Assembly: GCA_025175895.1 (NCBI GenBank)
Contig: CM045993.1
Span: 49,914,621-49,978,620, forward strand
Direction of reading: 5' to 3'
Length of the DNA stretch: 64,000 nucleotides
DNA from: Wurfbainia villosa
Taxonomy: Eukaryota > Streptophyta > Magnoliopsida > Zingiberales > Zingiberaceae
Shown here in pieces: positions 1-10,957 of this stretch. The notes under the pieces were generated by a model. That model searched no databases. It was not told the origin of the DNA and was given only the letters and a program-made list of their open reading frames with translations. The position numbers were made by a program, and so were the translations under genes. Every line of letters begins with the position of its first letter. The first letter of the stretch is position 1.

Positions 1-753
1 TGATAATTGAAAATCAAAATTTTCAGTTATCAGTCGACTGCCCTTGTTGGAAGTCGACTGATGGGCACGTCAGTCGACTGATGACTGATAAAGTCGACTA
101 CCAATGTTGATTTCGAGAAAAACAAGGTTGTTTAACCCGTGTTCAGCTACGGTAAAGTTATCTAACTACTCTTAACCCTAGAATATGCTTTAGGAAGCAT
201 TATAAAAGGTGAAAATCCATTGGATATGGATTAGGAGAGTTGTTAGGGTGATGTATCAAATTTAAGGTATGGGAAAGTTCAATGTTAAACTTTAAACCTT
301 ATTTTTGATGGTTTATAGTTCTTATTGGCTTAGGGACTTCCCAAGAACATTGTTGGTGCAATGGTCAAGGGGGAGCAAGCCTTTAGGGAGAGTTATCCAT
401 CATGGGATGATGGATGTTAATTTTTTCCTCATGAGGGGGAGAAATGGGATTTTGAGATACCCAATTTGGAAATTGGGAGAGTTCATAGGAGTTCCTCTCT
501 TAAGTGATATGGGACTTATCACTAGGAAGATTGTAGACATCCTAGGTATTTTTGGACCAAGGGTGAGATTGTAAGATCTCATTGGGACATGAGACATTGA
601 CCTTCTTGGAGAGAACCTTTTTTATGTTAGTCAAAAAGGGGGAGAATTATTGGGGAGAATGTTAGAGTTACCAATTTGGGATAATTGGTAAGGGATTTTG
701 AGTTAGGGGCCTAACTCAATGGTGTTTTTGTCAAACATCAAAAAGGGGGAGAT
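1..753 (+). mobile_element. 3' internal end of a SIRE-like non-autonomous copia element, cut by the window edge
   Basis: This stretch matches 5623-6374 and 43390-44132 nearly base for base, the sequence that precedes the 3' LTR in two other copies. It has no credible coding sequence. It opens with several GTCGAC-centred palindromes and ends in a polypurine tract (AAAAAGGGGGAGAT) directly before the LTR at 754, which fixes the orientation as plus. Because another element of the same family begins with that LTR, the LTR is shared by two element bodies. Confidence 0.75.
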
Positions 754-1768
754 TGTTGGTGCAATCGGCCCAGGTCACGATTGACCGGACTCGAGTTTGA
801 CTCGAGTAAGTGTTTTGAAGTTTTACATGGATGTCTGACATGTGTTGGGGAGATTGTTGATGCAATCGACCCAGGTTAGTATTTGATGTTTGATGATGGT
901 GTGATCATTGTCATGTGAAAAGTCAAAGTCTTGAGTACTTGGCATGTAAAGTCCAAGCATGGGTCTTGGCAAGGGAAAGTTCAATAAGGGTTGGCAAAGG
1001 AAAGTCCAAGCATGATTCTTGGTATGGAAAGTCCAACATGGGTTGACAAGGGAAAGTCCAAGCTTGAGTCTTGGCATTTGGAAAGTCCAAGGGGAATATT
1101 GGCGGCGTAAAGTGTAAGGGTGAAGTCTTCGCAGCATAAGTCCAATAGTTGGCAGTGTAAAGTCCAAGCGGAGTCTTAGCAGCGTAAGTCCAATGTGCCT
1201 TGACGGTGTAGACACCGTTAGCATGACAATAGACGATGGAAGCACCAGAAGGCTAGCGTATGGATGAACAAGTCATGGATGACTTGAAGGGATCCGATAG
1301 GTGCGAGGCTGACGGAGGTAGCTAGAAGGCTTAGGTCTAGGCTACGGGTGATCTAGCAAGTATGGGGGAACCATACTTGGGTTAAAACCTCATGTTTGAG
1401 GTGTATCACCGACCGAACCAGGGTCATTGACGATGGAGTCAACTAGGGTTTCGATCGCAAGAAGTGCTCGCAATGATCGCCAAAGGTGGGTAGTCGATCG
1501 CTAGCCTTAGCAATCAATCGATCAAGGTGATCACCAATCGATGGTCGGATTTCAAGCACGTAATGTTCTCTAGTCGAAAGTGATCCACCACTGATCGATT
1601 GAGCCAGAATGACTATGAGAATGATCGGCCGATCGATGATGTTTCGCTGGATTTTTTAGCGTGGATCGCACTAAAGTGTTCGGCACAAATAATATAATAC
1701 GTACCGAACGTCCCAACCAATGATCGATAGGAGAAATCCAGCCCAAGTAGTAGCTTTAAAAGGAGCTC
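754..1768 (+). repeat. SIRE-like LTR, 3' third missing
   Basis: It starts TGTTGGTGCAATCGG after a polypurine tract and aligns with the LTRs at 6375-7849 and 38895-40478. It contains the U3 hairpin minisatellite (about 905-1215). It stops just after the TATA-like TTTAAAAGG near 1755, so the leader part of the LTR is missing. Where other copies carry CAGTCGACTG palindromes, this copy mostly has CGATCG/ATCGAT motifs. Confidence 0.8.
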
Positions 1769-1930
1769 TTTTGAGCAATGATACCAATTGTTAGGAACGA
1801 TGCGCCCGCTAGAGGGGGGTGAATAGCGTCGTCGATGCTTGATGAAATTTGATCACGTTCATCTCTACAATACTTTTTAACACAGCGGAATATATAATAA
1901 CAAAAATAAACACAAGCACAAGAGACACAG
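1769..1930 (-). repeat. Inverted LTR end plus PBS fragment
   Basis: Read on the minus strand it runs through U5 (matching 7700-7849), the conserved CTATTCACCCCCCTCTAGC segment and the LTR end TAACA. A PBS-like TTGGTATCA follows. The neighbouring gag and LTR are on the plus strand, so about 160 bp was inverted while some 470 bp of normal LTR tail was lost. Confidence 0.75.
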
Positions 1931-2678
1931 TGATAATTTAAAAAATCTTGCTATTGTTCATAAGGAGCATGCTATTAGAAATAAATATTTTTGTCTAGGT
2001 GCTAAGAGTATTAATTTTTCAAATAAGGAGAAATTTGGGACTAATATCCCTAGAAAAACTCTTCCTAAGGAAAGCATTAGAAAAATAGAAAACAATTTAG
2101 GCATTAACCCTAAGAAGGATAGGCATATGCCTAGAGGAAATGGTAATGCCCAAAGACCAAATGAAAAATCAAAAATTGGGCAATTAGAATTGGAAAATCA
2201 AGTATTGAGGCCAAGACTTGAGAAATTAGAGAAGGCCCTTAGGATTATGCAAAACCAAATAAAAGGGTCAAATGGTCAAAGTCAAGGGTCTAGATCTAAA
2301 AGTAAACACCTAGAGTCTAGGAGGCAAGGCTTATCTATCGGCAAGAAAGGCTTGAGCCACAAGCCTAGGCCCAAGGTAGATAAGCCTACCTATCATAGTG
2401 TTCCATTTGACTATGGAACTAAACTTAGGTCTAGGAAAACCAAGGTCAATAGGGAGGTCATCTCTAAGGTTGACCAAGGTATGTGCCTAGTGGCTAGGGT
2501 TTCAAGGACACCTAGGGTGGCCACTAAGAAGGTTACAAGGGGAGTCACCCCTAGAGTTAACCTAGGCAAGACCACAATGACCAAGGCTAACAAGCCTAGA
2601 AGGGTCATTAGGAATATATCTAGCGAGGTCATCCCTAAGGAATACCTAGTAAACCCAAGGAGCTCAAATAGGTTTTGA
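1931..2678 (+). pseudogene. gag C-terminal remnant (SIRE-like)
   Basis: One open frame continues from about 1931 to the stop at 2678, with no start of its own. It matches the C-terminal Gag region of the copy at 41461-42292, including a basic K/R-rich stretch, a VPFDYGT motif and the end SSNRF. A short predicted coiled coil (LELENQVLRPRLEKLEKAL) precedes the basic region. The N-terminal Gag domain and both zinc knuckles are absent. It is a fragment and probably not translated. Confidence 0.7.
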
Positions 2679-3076
2679 GTTCCTAAGAGCGTGATCAATT
2701 CACGCTAGATGGGTTTATGTGTGCCAACCTTGAATAGATGGGTAGTTAACCTAACCATAATAAAGGTGGCACTTTAGGTCATTTTCAAGGTTATGGTTAC
2801 TTTGGGAATGTGTTTTGATCTTAAATCCTAAAGGTTTTTAGGATGTGCCACTATTATTTAAGAAGTTTGAAAAACAATTAAATTGGCACAATTTAGGTTT
2901 AGAGGTTATAGTGTGTCATTTTGGGTTTTTGGCACACTTGGGGGATTAGTAGCAATATGGCAAAATGAGATTAATAATAACAAATGCCAACAAATACTAA
3001 AATTTAGGTATTATATACCTTGTATTTTATTTGTCATACTTGATTTGTCATATAACATACCATGACATCATATCTA
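2679..3076 (+). mobile_element. Non-coding internal region of the SIRE-like element (part 1)
   Basis: It is collinear with 42293-42668 of the other copy, including a segment telling of a former gag-downstream spacer (GGCACACTTGGG). No open frame of interest is present. It is interrupted after 3076 by the solo LTR and resumes at 4897. Confidence 0.65.
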
Positions 3077-3081
3077 CTTTC

Positions 3082-4891
3082 TGTTGGACTTTCCGAGTCA
3101 CAAAAACCACTTTTTGCGTTGCGGAAACCCTGGAAGTCCGGCCACGGATCCGTGCGAAGATATATTAAAATAAAAACATGTATGTGCTAAGTAAACCTAG
3201 ATCTACCTTATATCTAGAAGTTGAGAGTGTTACCCTCGATGTGACGCCCTTCGCAAATCCCGCTTGTCCAAACGCTTCGCCGGAACTCAAGAGTGTCAAG
3301 TGAACACTCCTCTATTGGTAACCACACGGACAAATGGTGGAGAAACTCAACCTAGAGTGTGCTAGCACTCATGGAAATTTCGTCCAAGAAGGATTGGGAG
3401 AGCAAGAGAGGAAGAAGATCCAAGGAGGAAGAAGATGGAGTTACACCAAAAATGAATTCACATCTAATGCAAATCAAGTGGCCGACCACTACATGACTTG
3501 GGGGGTTACATGCATGCATGTAACTCCAAGAGCCAATAGTCTCCCTCATGAGGTGGCACCACATGATAAGTCAATGATGATGTGGAGCATCATCATTGGC
3601 CGTCCAAGCCAAGTCATCATCATGACATGACATTTGGTCAAGTCAAACTTGACCTTTCATCTTCCCTCTCAAGTCAAGTCAAACTTGACCTCTTATCTCC
3701 CATGGTTGATCAAATCCAACCACTTGATTCAAGTCAATTTGATTTAATGAATCTCTATTCATTAATTTAAATTGACTAAATGAATCAAATCTAAATTAGA
3801 CTCATTCAACACTTGAATCAACTTGAGTCTAACTCAATTAGTCTAATTTGGATTACTCTTAATCCAATTTGGTTCATCACATGAACCTAATCCTCATGGT
3901 TCATCATATGAACCTAATCTCCATCTAATTGCCCTTTGTGTGTGACCCTATAGGTTCTTGTAATGTTGGCAATGTCCCTAAATCGATTTAGGAACATAAG
4001 CAATGAGCGGTATCTAGCAACACATCATTGCTACCCAAGTTACAAGAATGTTGAGCTCCAACATCACCTTTGTGACTACTAATTATGACTCTCACAATAT
4101 GTGATAATGTCCCTCTATCCTTGACATCTAGATTGACCAATTGAGGCATAGACCGTGTCATCCTCGGTACAATCTATATCTTGAACTCCAAGTAGACTCA
4201 CTCTAATCAAATGAGCTCAATATCTCATATTGACTCATTTGGGCATGGCCATGCACTTCGTGGTCTCACTCTATCAAGAATATCGATGTCACTCCCGTCA
4301 TATAGGAGGGATAGATCCCATCTACATCACTCACATCCCTCCGCATAATTTGTTACATACCCAGTAATCGCCTTTATAGTCCACCCATTTACGGGTGACG
4401 TTTGACGAAGCCAAAGTATGCAACTCCTTATGTAGGGAACCATGGTGACTTCATACTAATAGTCATACTAATAGCCACATGAGAAAGTATATGACACTCA
4501 TATAACGATCCATGATACTTTCTCATGGCGGGTCATTCAGTATACATTCTCCAATGCATACCCATGTGTCAACTTGATATCTCATATCCATGACTTGTGA
4601 GATCAAGTCATCGTGTTGACCTACATGCTAGTCTCTATGCATTAACATTGTCCCTGAATGTTAATACTTGACTAGGAATGATTAAGAGTAGTGTTCTCTA
4701 TATCATCTCATTATCGATTCAACCAATCGATTGATATAGATAAGAACCTACTACTCAAGGACGTTATTATATTTAGTTATTTGGCACTAATACAAGTAAA
4801 TATAATAACCATGCCTTTATAAATAGGAATATGATACAATAAAGTCAATACAACGATCATCACATGATTGGCTCTAGGGCTTTCACTAACA
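3082..4891 (-). repeat. Copia solo LTR with 5-bp TSD CTTTC
   Basis: The 1810-bp unit has TG...CA-type ends (TGTTGGACTTTCC at the left, CACTAACA at the right) and is flanked by CTTTC at 3077-3081 and 4892-4896. It interrupts sequence that is continuous in the related element near 42,670. On the minus strand it starts TGTTAGTGAAAGCCC and ends in a TTTCCGC-containing U5, like the Tork-type LTR at 25733-27958, so the orientation is minus. It has no internal region and is read as an LTR-LTR recombination product. Confidence 0.85.
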
Positions 4892-4896
4892 CTTTC

Positions 4897-6374
4897 AATC
4901 TTTTAAAATGTCATGATCATGTTTAGGATTAGGGTTAAATGTCGTGTATGCTTAGATTTCATCTTATGTCATGACATCATGATCATTGGTCATGTTTTAT
5001 TTATGTTATCATTTATGCCATGATCATTCATGCATTTAAAATAATTAAAATTGATTTAAGGACTATGACATGACTTGAAGTCCCACGCATAAGGGAATTA
5101 AGTAGGGTTGCCTTAGAAAAATACATGAAACCCTAGATTTGGATAACAAAACCCACATCTCACATAATATTGATATGTATGTGTATTTATACACCCTAGA
5201 TACATGTGAGATGATAGAATTTAAGTTAAGTTCAAGGTGCATAGTTTTTGCATCTAGATGAACCAAGACTCACCTTATATTAGTTGTGGATCATTGGGAA
5301 AGCTTATGTTCAAGCCATGTACATTAAGCCCAAAGAATATAATCCAATATAAGGTTTTCAAAAACATTTTAAAATCATTTTAGAAAACCTTGGTGAAGTC
5401 TATCTTTTGATAGCAATCACCATTGATGAAGTTGATACAAAGTGAGCTAAAATTTTGAAGTTTTTCTTCACTTTTTAACTTTGTGTCAATTTCACTATTT
5501 CATGAGTAAAATATTTTCAAATATTTTTCACCCATTGTATTGATCATAAGTATTATACGTATGAAGTTTCATGATTTTTTGAATTACGTATAATTATTTA
5601 TGAATTTTTGAAATTTGATTCTGATAATTGAAAATCAGAATTTTCAGTTATCAGTTGACTGCCCTTGTTGGTAGTCGACTGATGGGCACGACAATCGACT
5701 GATGCCTGATAAAGTCTATTGTCAATGCTGATTTTGGAAAAAACAAGGTTGTTTAGCCCGTGTTCAGCTACGGTAAAGTTTCCTAACTACTTCTAACCCT
5801 AGAATATGCTTTGGGAAGTATTATAAAGGATGAAAATCCATTGGATATGGATTAGGAGAGTTGTTAGGGTGATGTATCAAATTTAAGGTATGGAAAAGTT
5901 TAATGTTGAACTTTAAACCTTATTTTTGATGGTTTAGAGTTCCTATTGGCTTAGGGACTTCCCAAGGACATTGTTGGTGCAATGGTCAAGGGGGAGCAAG
6001 CCTTTAGAGGTTGTTATCCATCATGGGATGATAGATATTATTTTTTTCCTCATGAGGGGGAGAAATGGGATTTTGAGATACCCAATTTGGAAATTAGGAG
6101 AGTTCATAGGAGTGCCTCTCTTAAGTGATATGGGACTTATCACTAGGAAGATTGTAGGCATCCTAGGTATTTTTGGGTCAAGGGGAAGATTGTAAGATCT
6201 TTTTGGGACATGAGACATTGACCTTCTTGGAGAGAACCTTTTTGATGTTAGTCAAAAAGGGAGAGAATTATTAGGGAGAATGTTAGAGTTACTAATTTGG
6301 GATAATTGGTAAGGGAATTTGAGTTAGGGGCCTAACTCAATGGTGTTTTTGTCAAACATCAAAAAGGGGAAGAT
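4897..6374 (+). mobile_element. Non-coding internal region of the SIRE-like element (part 2)
   Basis: It continues the interrupted internal DNA and is collinear with 42665-44132. It includes a recurring segment around 5150-5240 with ACACCCTAGATACATGTGAGATG, which also occurs in the other SIRE copies. A cluster of GTCGAC palindromes (5640-5720) and the polypurine tract before 6375 follow. The ORFs here are short and repeat-derived; no gene is seen. Confidence 0.65.
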
Positions 6375-7849
6375 TATTGGTGCAATCGGCCTAGGTCACG
6401 ATTGACCGGACTCGAGTTTGACTCGAATAAGTGTTTTGATGTTTGACATGGATGTTTGACATTGATGTCTGACATGTGTTGGGGAGATTGCTTATCCAAT
6501 TGACCCAGGTTAGTATTTGATGTTTGACGATGGTATGACCATTATCATGGGAAAAGTCCAAGTCTTGAGTACTTGGCATGTAAAGTCCAAGCATGGGTCT
6601 TGGCAAGGGAAAGTCCAACATGGGTTGGCAAAGGAAAGTCCAAGCATGAGTCTTGGCATGGAAAGTCCAACGTGGGTTGGCAAGGGAAAGTCTAAGCTTG
6701 AGTCTTGGCAGTTGGAAAGTCCAAGGGGAATATTGGCGGCGTAAAGTCCAAGGGTGAAGTCTTGGCCGCATAAGTCCAATGGTTGGTGGCATAAAGTCCA
6801 AGCGAAGTCTTGGCAGTGTAAGTCCAATGTGCCTTGGCGGTGTAAACACCATTAGCATGACAATAGTCGATGGAAGCACCTGAAGGCTAGCGTATGGATG
6901 AACAAGTCATGGATGACTTGAAGGGATCCGATAGGCGCGAGGCTGACGGAGGTGGCTAGAAGGCTTAGGTCTAGGCTACGGGTGGTCTAGCAAGTATGGG
7001 GGAACCATACTTGGGTTAAAACCTCATGTTTGAGGTGTATCAGTCGACTGGGACAATGGGTCAGTCGACTGATGGGAGTCAACTAGGATTTGACTACGGG
7101 AAGTACCCTGGCAGTCGACTACTGGCCTTAGCAGTCGACTGATCAAGGTGATCAATCGACTGATGGCCGGATTCTTGGGCACAGAATGTTCTCCAGTCAA
7201 ATGATCGACCCGACCACTCGACTGATTGAGCCAGCAGTCGACTGATGGTGTTTTCATTGGATTTTTCCAACGTGCATCTATCCGTTGTCTCATGACAACT
7301 GTTGCACCAGTCGACTGATGGTCCCAATCAGTCGACTGATAGGTGAAATCCAGCTCAGGAAGCAACTTTAAATGGAGCTCGTGGAGGGAGGATGAACCGG
7401 TTCTTGAGGAGTTTTGGGGCGATTTGCTACTGCAAATCAGGGTCTCTAAGTGTATTTCAAGCAACCATAAAGCAAGCAATCTAAAAGCTCTTGTAAAGTT
7501 GTTTTCTTTACTTGTATTGTGTTTCATTATTGTATCTTGCTTATATTTATTTCTTACTGTTGTAAGAATTATTGTAAGAGATTTCTCCGCCTCCGACTTG
7601 TTGTCGAGAAGAAGTATTATTGTTTAGTAGTGTTGTGTGCATCGCTAGGGCTCTTACGAGCCCAATCCGTGGAGTAGGAACTATTCGGTTTCGAACCACG
7701 TTATATCGTTTTGTCTCTTGTGCTTGTGTTTATTTTTGTTATTATATATTCCACTGCGTTAACAAGTATTGTAGAGACGAACGTGATCAAATTCCATCAA
7801 ACATTGACGACGCTATTCACCCCCTCTAGCGAGTGCATCATTTCTAACA
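6375..7849 (+). repeat. 3' LTR of the SIRE-like element
   Basis: This is a 1475-bp LTR running from TATTGGTGCAATCGG (expected TG mutated to TA) to CTAACA. In order it contains the U3 hairpin minisatellite (about 6545-6850), nine CAGTCGACTG-type palindromes (7041-7340), a TATA-like TTTAAATGG (7367), the structured leader (7583-7700) and the U5 motif CGCTATTCACCCCCTCTAGCG (7810-7830). It is joined directly to pararetrovirus DNA at 7850. Confidence 0.85.
7583..7700 (+). promoter_or_regulatory. Predicted three-helix LTR leader structure
   Basis: Helix 0 pairs TTCTC (7583) with GAGAA (7606), with an inner CGAC/GTCG pairing. Helix 1 pairs GGGCTC (7648-7653) with GAGCCC (7658-7663) around TTAC. Helix 2 has an outer stem CGTGG/CCACG (7668-7700) with an inner GAAC/GTTT pairing. 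The same layout recurs in the other LTRs of the window with different but complementary stems. It lies about 300 nt downstream of the TATA-like box, so it should be in the RNA leader. The function is unknown. Confidence 0.55.
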
Positions 7850-8081
7850 ATGCCTACTCTTTTTAAAATGGTATTAATACCTGACAGGTTGTACTGGTCT
7901 TTGTTTGTTATATCATTGAGACGCTTATAATTGAAAACCATGCGCTCCTTCCCTTTTATTTCTTTGCCAGTAAGGGGATCAATGCTTGTACCTGAATTTA
8001 TAATAATCATGGTGGTTCTGTGCCTACTTTTGCTTGGTCTAATTACCTTCAAATTCAGTAAGGCTTTAATATGCCTCTTGA
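7850..8081 (-). pseudogene. Endogenous pararetrovirus reverse transcriptase fragment
   Basis: The minus-strand frame covers the first part of a caulimovirid RT domain (conserved SRHRT and VFNYKRLND segments). It is nearly identical to 12325-12555, part of the longer RT fragment in this cluster. It begins in LTR U5 sequence on one side and stops abruptly near 8081, where the strand of the viral homology changes. The YIDD catalytic part is missing. Not functional. Confidence 0.85.
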
Positions 8082-8294
8082 GAAAGCCTTAAAGATATTC
8101 AAGATGATCTCAAGACAATAATTGAACAAACCAAGGGTAACATGTCTTCTAAACTGTTACCTGAAGATATTATTTTAAAACTATAAAATTTATCTTTATG
8201 GCCAGCAGAAAAACCTAAAGAAGTTTGGGGAAAGCTAAAGGTTTTTAAAGACCCCTACAAAATACTCAAAGAAGAAGCAGAAAAGAAGAGTTAA
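8082..8294 (+). pseudogene. Pararetrovirus small upstream ORF, C-terminal tail
   Basis: A plus-strand frame runs to a TAA at 8292-8294 and contains one in-frame TAA near 8186. Its stop is followed immediately by the ATG of the polyprotein fragment at 8295. Tightly packed small ORFs upstream of the large polyprotein ORF are typical of badnaviruses. I assign it by position and composition (acidic and lysine-rich C-terminus); the specific protein (P1 or P2) is not certain. Confidence 0.5.
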
Positions 8295-8640
8295 ATGGCA
8301 CTAAGAGACTCCTTGATCACTCAAACAGTTGAGCAACCTAACACATCAACACCTCTTTTTGAAGACCAAGTAAGAGAATATAGAAGAAACCAAAGGCGCT
8401 TGCACACTGCCCAACAGGCAATAAGAAGAATTGCTAGATCTTCAGGTGCCCAACAAAGATTAGCCTATGATAATCTTAAGAATATTATCCAATTTATGAA
8501 TGAATATCTAAGAATTGTAACTAAGACAGGGCGGATGTTCATAAGCCCAGAACTGTCTGAGAAATTCTGGTCAAAGATGCCTGGAGATTTGGGTTGAAGA
8601 ATCAAGGCTGCATTTGAAGAAATACAAATTTTCCTAAATT
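8295..8640 (+). pseudogene. Pararetrovirus polyprotein, N-terminal fragment
   Basis: It starts at ATG 8295 and reads a segment typical of the badnavirus ORF3 start (FEDQVREYRRNQRR, followed by an arginine-rich helix). An in-frame TGA at 8595-8597 looks like a mutated tryptophan codon, because the homologous frame continues for about another 13 codons. After about 8640 the homology switches to the minus strand and a different part of the polyprotein. It is a broken fragment. Confidence 0.75.
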
Positions 8641-8890
8641 TTTAAAGTGTTGATGCTTCTGAGAAGATCTTCATGATTTTCTTCTCCCTCAGAAATGTTG
8701 TATATAGCATCGCTTGGATTTTCTCCCTCTTGTACTGATACAATATCACAATCTTCTGGGAGATCCAGTTGTTCAAACATTGCTACCCTCCTAACATTTA
8801 TCTTCTCATTCGGGCATTCACAAGCAATGGAATGGTGACCAATCCATTCTGCCAACCATGGAAGTAGACCTTACTCGAGGTAGCCAGCTT
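8641..8890 (-). pseudogene. Pararetrovirus coat-protein end / zinc-knuckle fragment
   Basis: Minus-strand translation gives a degenerate zinc-knuckle region ending ACECPNEK. An acidic segment (FEQLDLPEDCDI) follows, as between coat protein and protease in badnaviruses. The second copy at 10958-11110 has the same order. The first knuckle cysteines are lost here. The segment is opposite in orientation to its left neighbour and is cut by the LTR at 8896. Confidence 0.75.
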
Positions 8891-8895
8891 GTTTT

Positions 8896-10400
8896 TATTA
8901 GTGTAATCGGCCCAGGTCACGATTGACCGGACTCGAGTTTGACTCGAGCGATATTTTGATGTTCAACAAAAATATATGACAATATGATTGTCAAGGAAAA
9001 GTCCAAGCTTGGGTCTTAGAATGGAAAGTCCAACATGGGTTGGCAAGGGAAAAGTCCAAGCTTGAGTCTTGGCATTTGGAAAAGTCCAACATGGGTTGGC
9101 AAGTAAAGTCCAAGGGTGTAGTCTTGGCCATGTAAGTCCAAGGGTGTAGTCTTGACGGTGAAAGTCCAAGTCATGGGTACTTGGCATTTGAAAACTCCAA
9201 GGGGTTTGATATTGGTGGCGTAAAGACCAAGGGTGGAGTCTTGGCAGTATAAGTTTAATGGTTGGCGGCGTAAAGTCCAAGCGGAGTCTTGGCAGCGTAA
9301 GTCCAATGTGCCTTGGCGGTGTAGACACTGTTAGCATGACAATAGCCGATGGAAGCACCTGAAGGTTAGCGTATGGATGAATAAGTCATGGATGACTTGG
9401 AGGGATCCGATAGGCACGAGGTTGACGGAGGTGGCTAGAAGGCTTAGGTCTAGGCTAAGGGTGGTCTAGCAAGTATGGGGGCACCATACTTGGGTTAAAA
9501 CCTCATGTTTGACGTTGGCAGTCAACTTGCATTATGGCCGGTTCGACTGTCGTGAGTCAACTAGAGTTCGACTGTCGTTTAATGGTTGAAAATGCTCGCG
9601 GTCATCGCTCATTGGGGCGCGATCGTGATGGGTTAATCGATCAGCTGTCATGGACGGACGATCGGCCCGATTGTTCGACCGCGAGCATAGAATGCTCCGT
9701 AGCCGATTGGGCAGTCGGCTACGGGCGCTGGCAGTCAACTGCCAATGTTGGCAGTCGACTGATGAGAGTACCATTAGAGTTTTTTCAGCATGGATCGTAT
9801 CGTTGTCTCACAACAACAGTGTTGACAGTCAACTAGGGCCTTATGACAGTCGACTGCTAGGCGGAAATCTAGCCCGATGCAAGTTAAAAGGAGTTGTTCG
9901 TGGGAGATTCAGCTTATGGTTCTTGGAGAGGTTTCTTGAGGCGATTTGAAGGTGAATTGCAGGTGCATTTCAAGGTCCTTCAAGCTCATTCAAGCAACCA
10001 ACAAGCAAAGCACTCAAACCATAGTTTGTAAAGTGTTCTTTATATTTCTTTGTATTTTACTTGTATTTCCGTGTATTGCTTTTGTAATCACTTATACGAG
10101 ATTTCTCCACCTCTGACTTATTGTCGAGAAGGAGTAATTGAGTAGTGGTGTGTGATTGGCATCGCTAGGGCTCTTACGAGCCCAATCCGTGGAGTAGGAA
10201 CCATTCGGTTCATAATCACATTACATCTTGTGTTGTGATTGTGCTTGTGTTTATTTTCATTGTAAAGTTTGTATTTCCGCTATGTATTAACGTTTTGTAG
10301 CAAGCACGATCGAATTCCTCCATCGACAAGCCAACGAGCTATTCACCCCCCCCCCCCCCCCTCTAGCGATCACGAGAACAGTTTTATGTTATACCTAACA
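8896..10400 (+). repeat. SIRE-like solo LTR inside the pararetrovirus cluster
   Basis: This 1505-bp LTR aligns with 6375-7849. Its start is eroded (TATTAGTGTAATCGG, three transitions from the family start) and its end is CCTAACA. It carries the U3 hairpin minisatellite (9000-9320), mixed CGATCG and CAGTCGACTG motifs (9530-9860), the leader helices (10168-10220) and a C-rich U5. No matching 5-bp duplication flanks it. The viral fragments on its two sides have different genes and strands, so it is not a simple insertion into an intact viral copy. Confidence 0.8.
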
Positions 10401-10780
10401 TAATGATGACTATTGGGGATTTTTACAGAAATATTCAGGTATCCATTCTAACAAGAGGGTATGACCAGTGGCATGGAGGAGAAGCTAATCTCCTCATAAC
10501 AAGAGGATTAGTGGGAAGATTATCCAATACCCCAATCGTAGGATTTGCCTATGAAATTCAAGAGGTTATAAATTACCTCATGAGTCATGGTGTTCGGGCT
10601 TTACCAGGAAGAAGATACAACACAGTAGCCCTCCAGAACCTAAATTGGATGATTAAACCCACCCAGATAAACATACCCATGCAACCTTCTGAGGTAAATA
10701 GCGTGAACCTATTAGATGGAAGAATATCACTCAACTTTAATAATTATATTGCTGAACCGACTATGAGACCCCCTCAATAA
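10401..10780 (+). pseudogene. Pararetrovirus movement-protein domain fragment
   Basis: The plus-strand frame 10403-10780 encodes a stretch typical of the badnavirus movement-protein region of ORF3, with LLITRGLVGRLSNTP, GFAYEIQ and a LPGRRYNT motif. It begins right at the LTR end and closes with a stop at 10780, far short of a full domain. A second partial copy of the same segment lies at 12746-12915. Confidence 0.85.
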
Positions 10781-10925
10781 CTTCTTCGCCAGATTGAAAG
10801 ACTCATAGTTACATGAGCAGTTACATTCTTGCAAAGAATACAAACTCCTACAGAGAAGCAGTTCAAGTAACTGAGCTCATTGAAGCCCCTACACTTGGTT
10901 TTGTAAAGCCAAGTGACTATCAAGG
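10781..10925 (+). pseudogene. Pararetrovirus RT-RNase H linker fragment
   Basis: Positions 10835-10920 match, in opposite orientation, 11722-11802 on the minus strand. There the same sequence lies between the RT and RNase H segments. The two copies form an inverted pair about 0.8 kb apart. Frames are broken by stops. Confidence 0.65.
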
Positions 10926-10957
10926 AGTTGTTTCAGGCAATTCCGCATCAATCAAGT

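Larger units (their letters stand above)
754..7849 (+). mobile_element. Non-autonomous SIRE-like copia element, rearranged
   Basis: The composite consists of a truncated LTR (754-1768), an inverted LTR end (1769-1930), a gag C-terminal remnant (1931-2678), non-coding internal DNA (2679-6374, interrupted by the solo LTR at 3082-4891) and a 3' LTR (6375-7849). The internal part is collinear with the better preserved copy at 38895-45644. No protease, integrase or reverse transcriptase is recognisable, so the element must have depended on another element's proteins. No TSD can be assigned because the upstream flank is itself element DNA. Confidence 0.7.
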
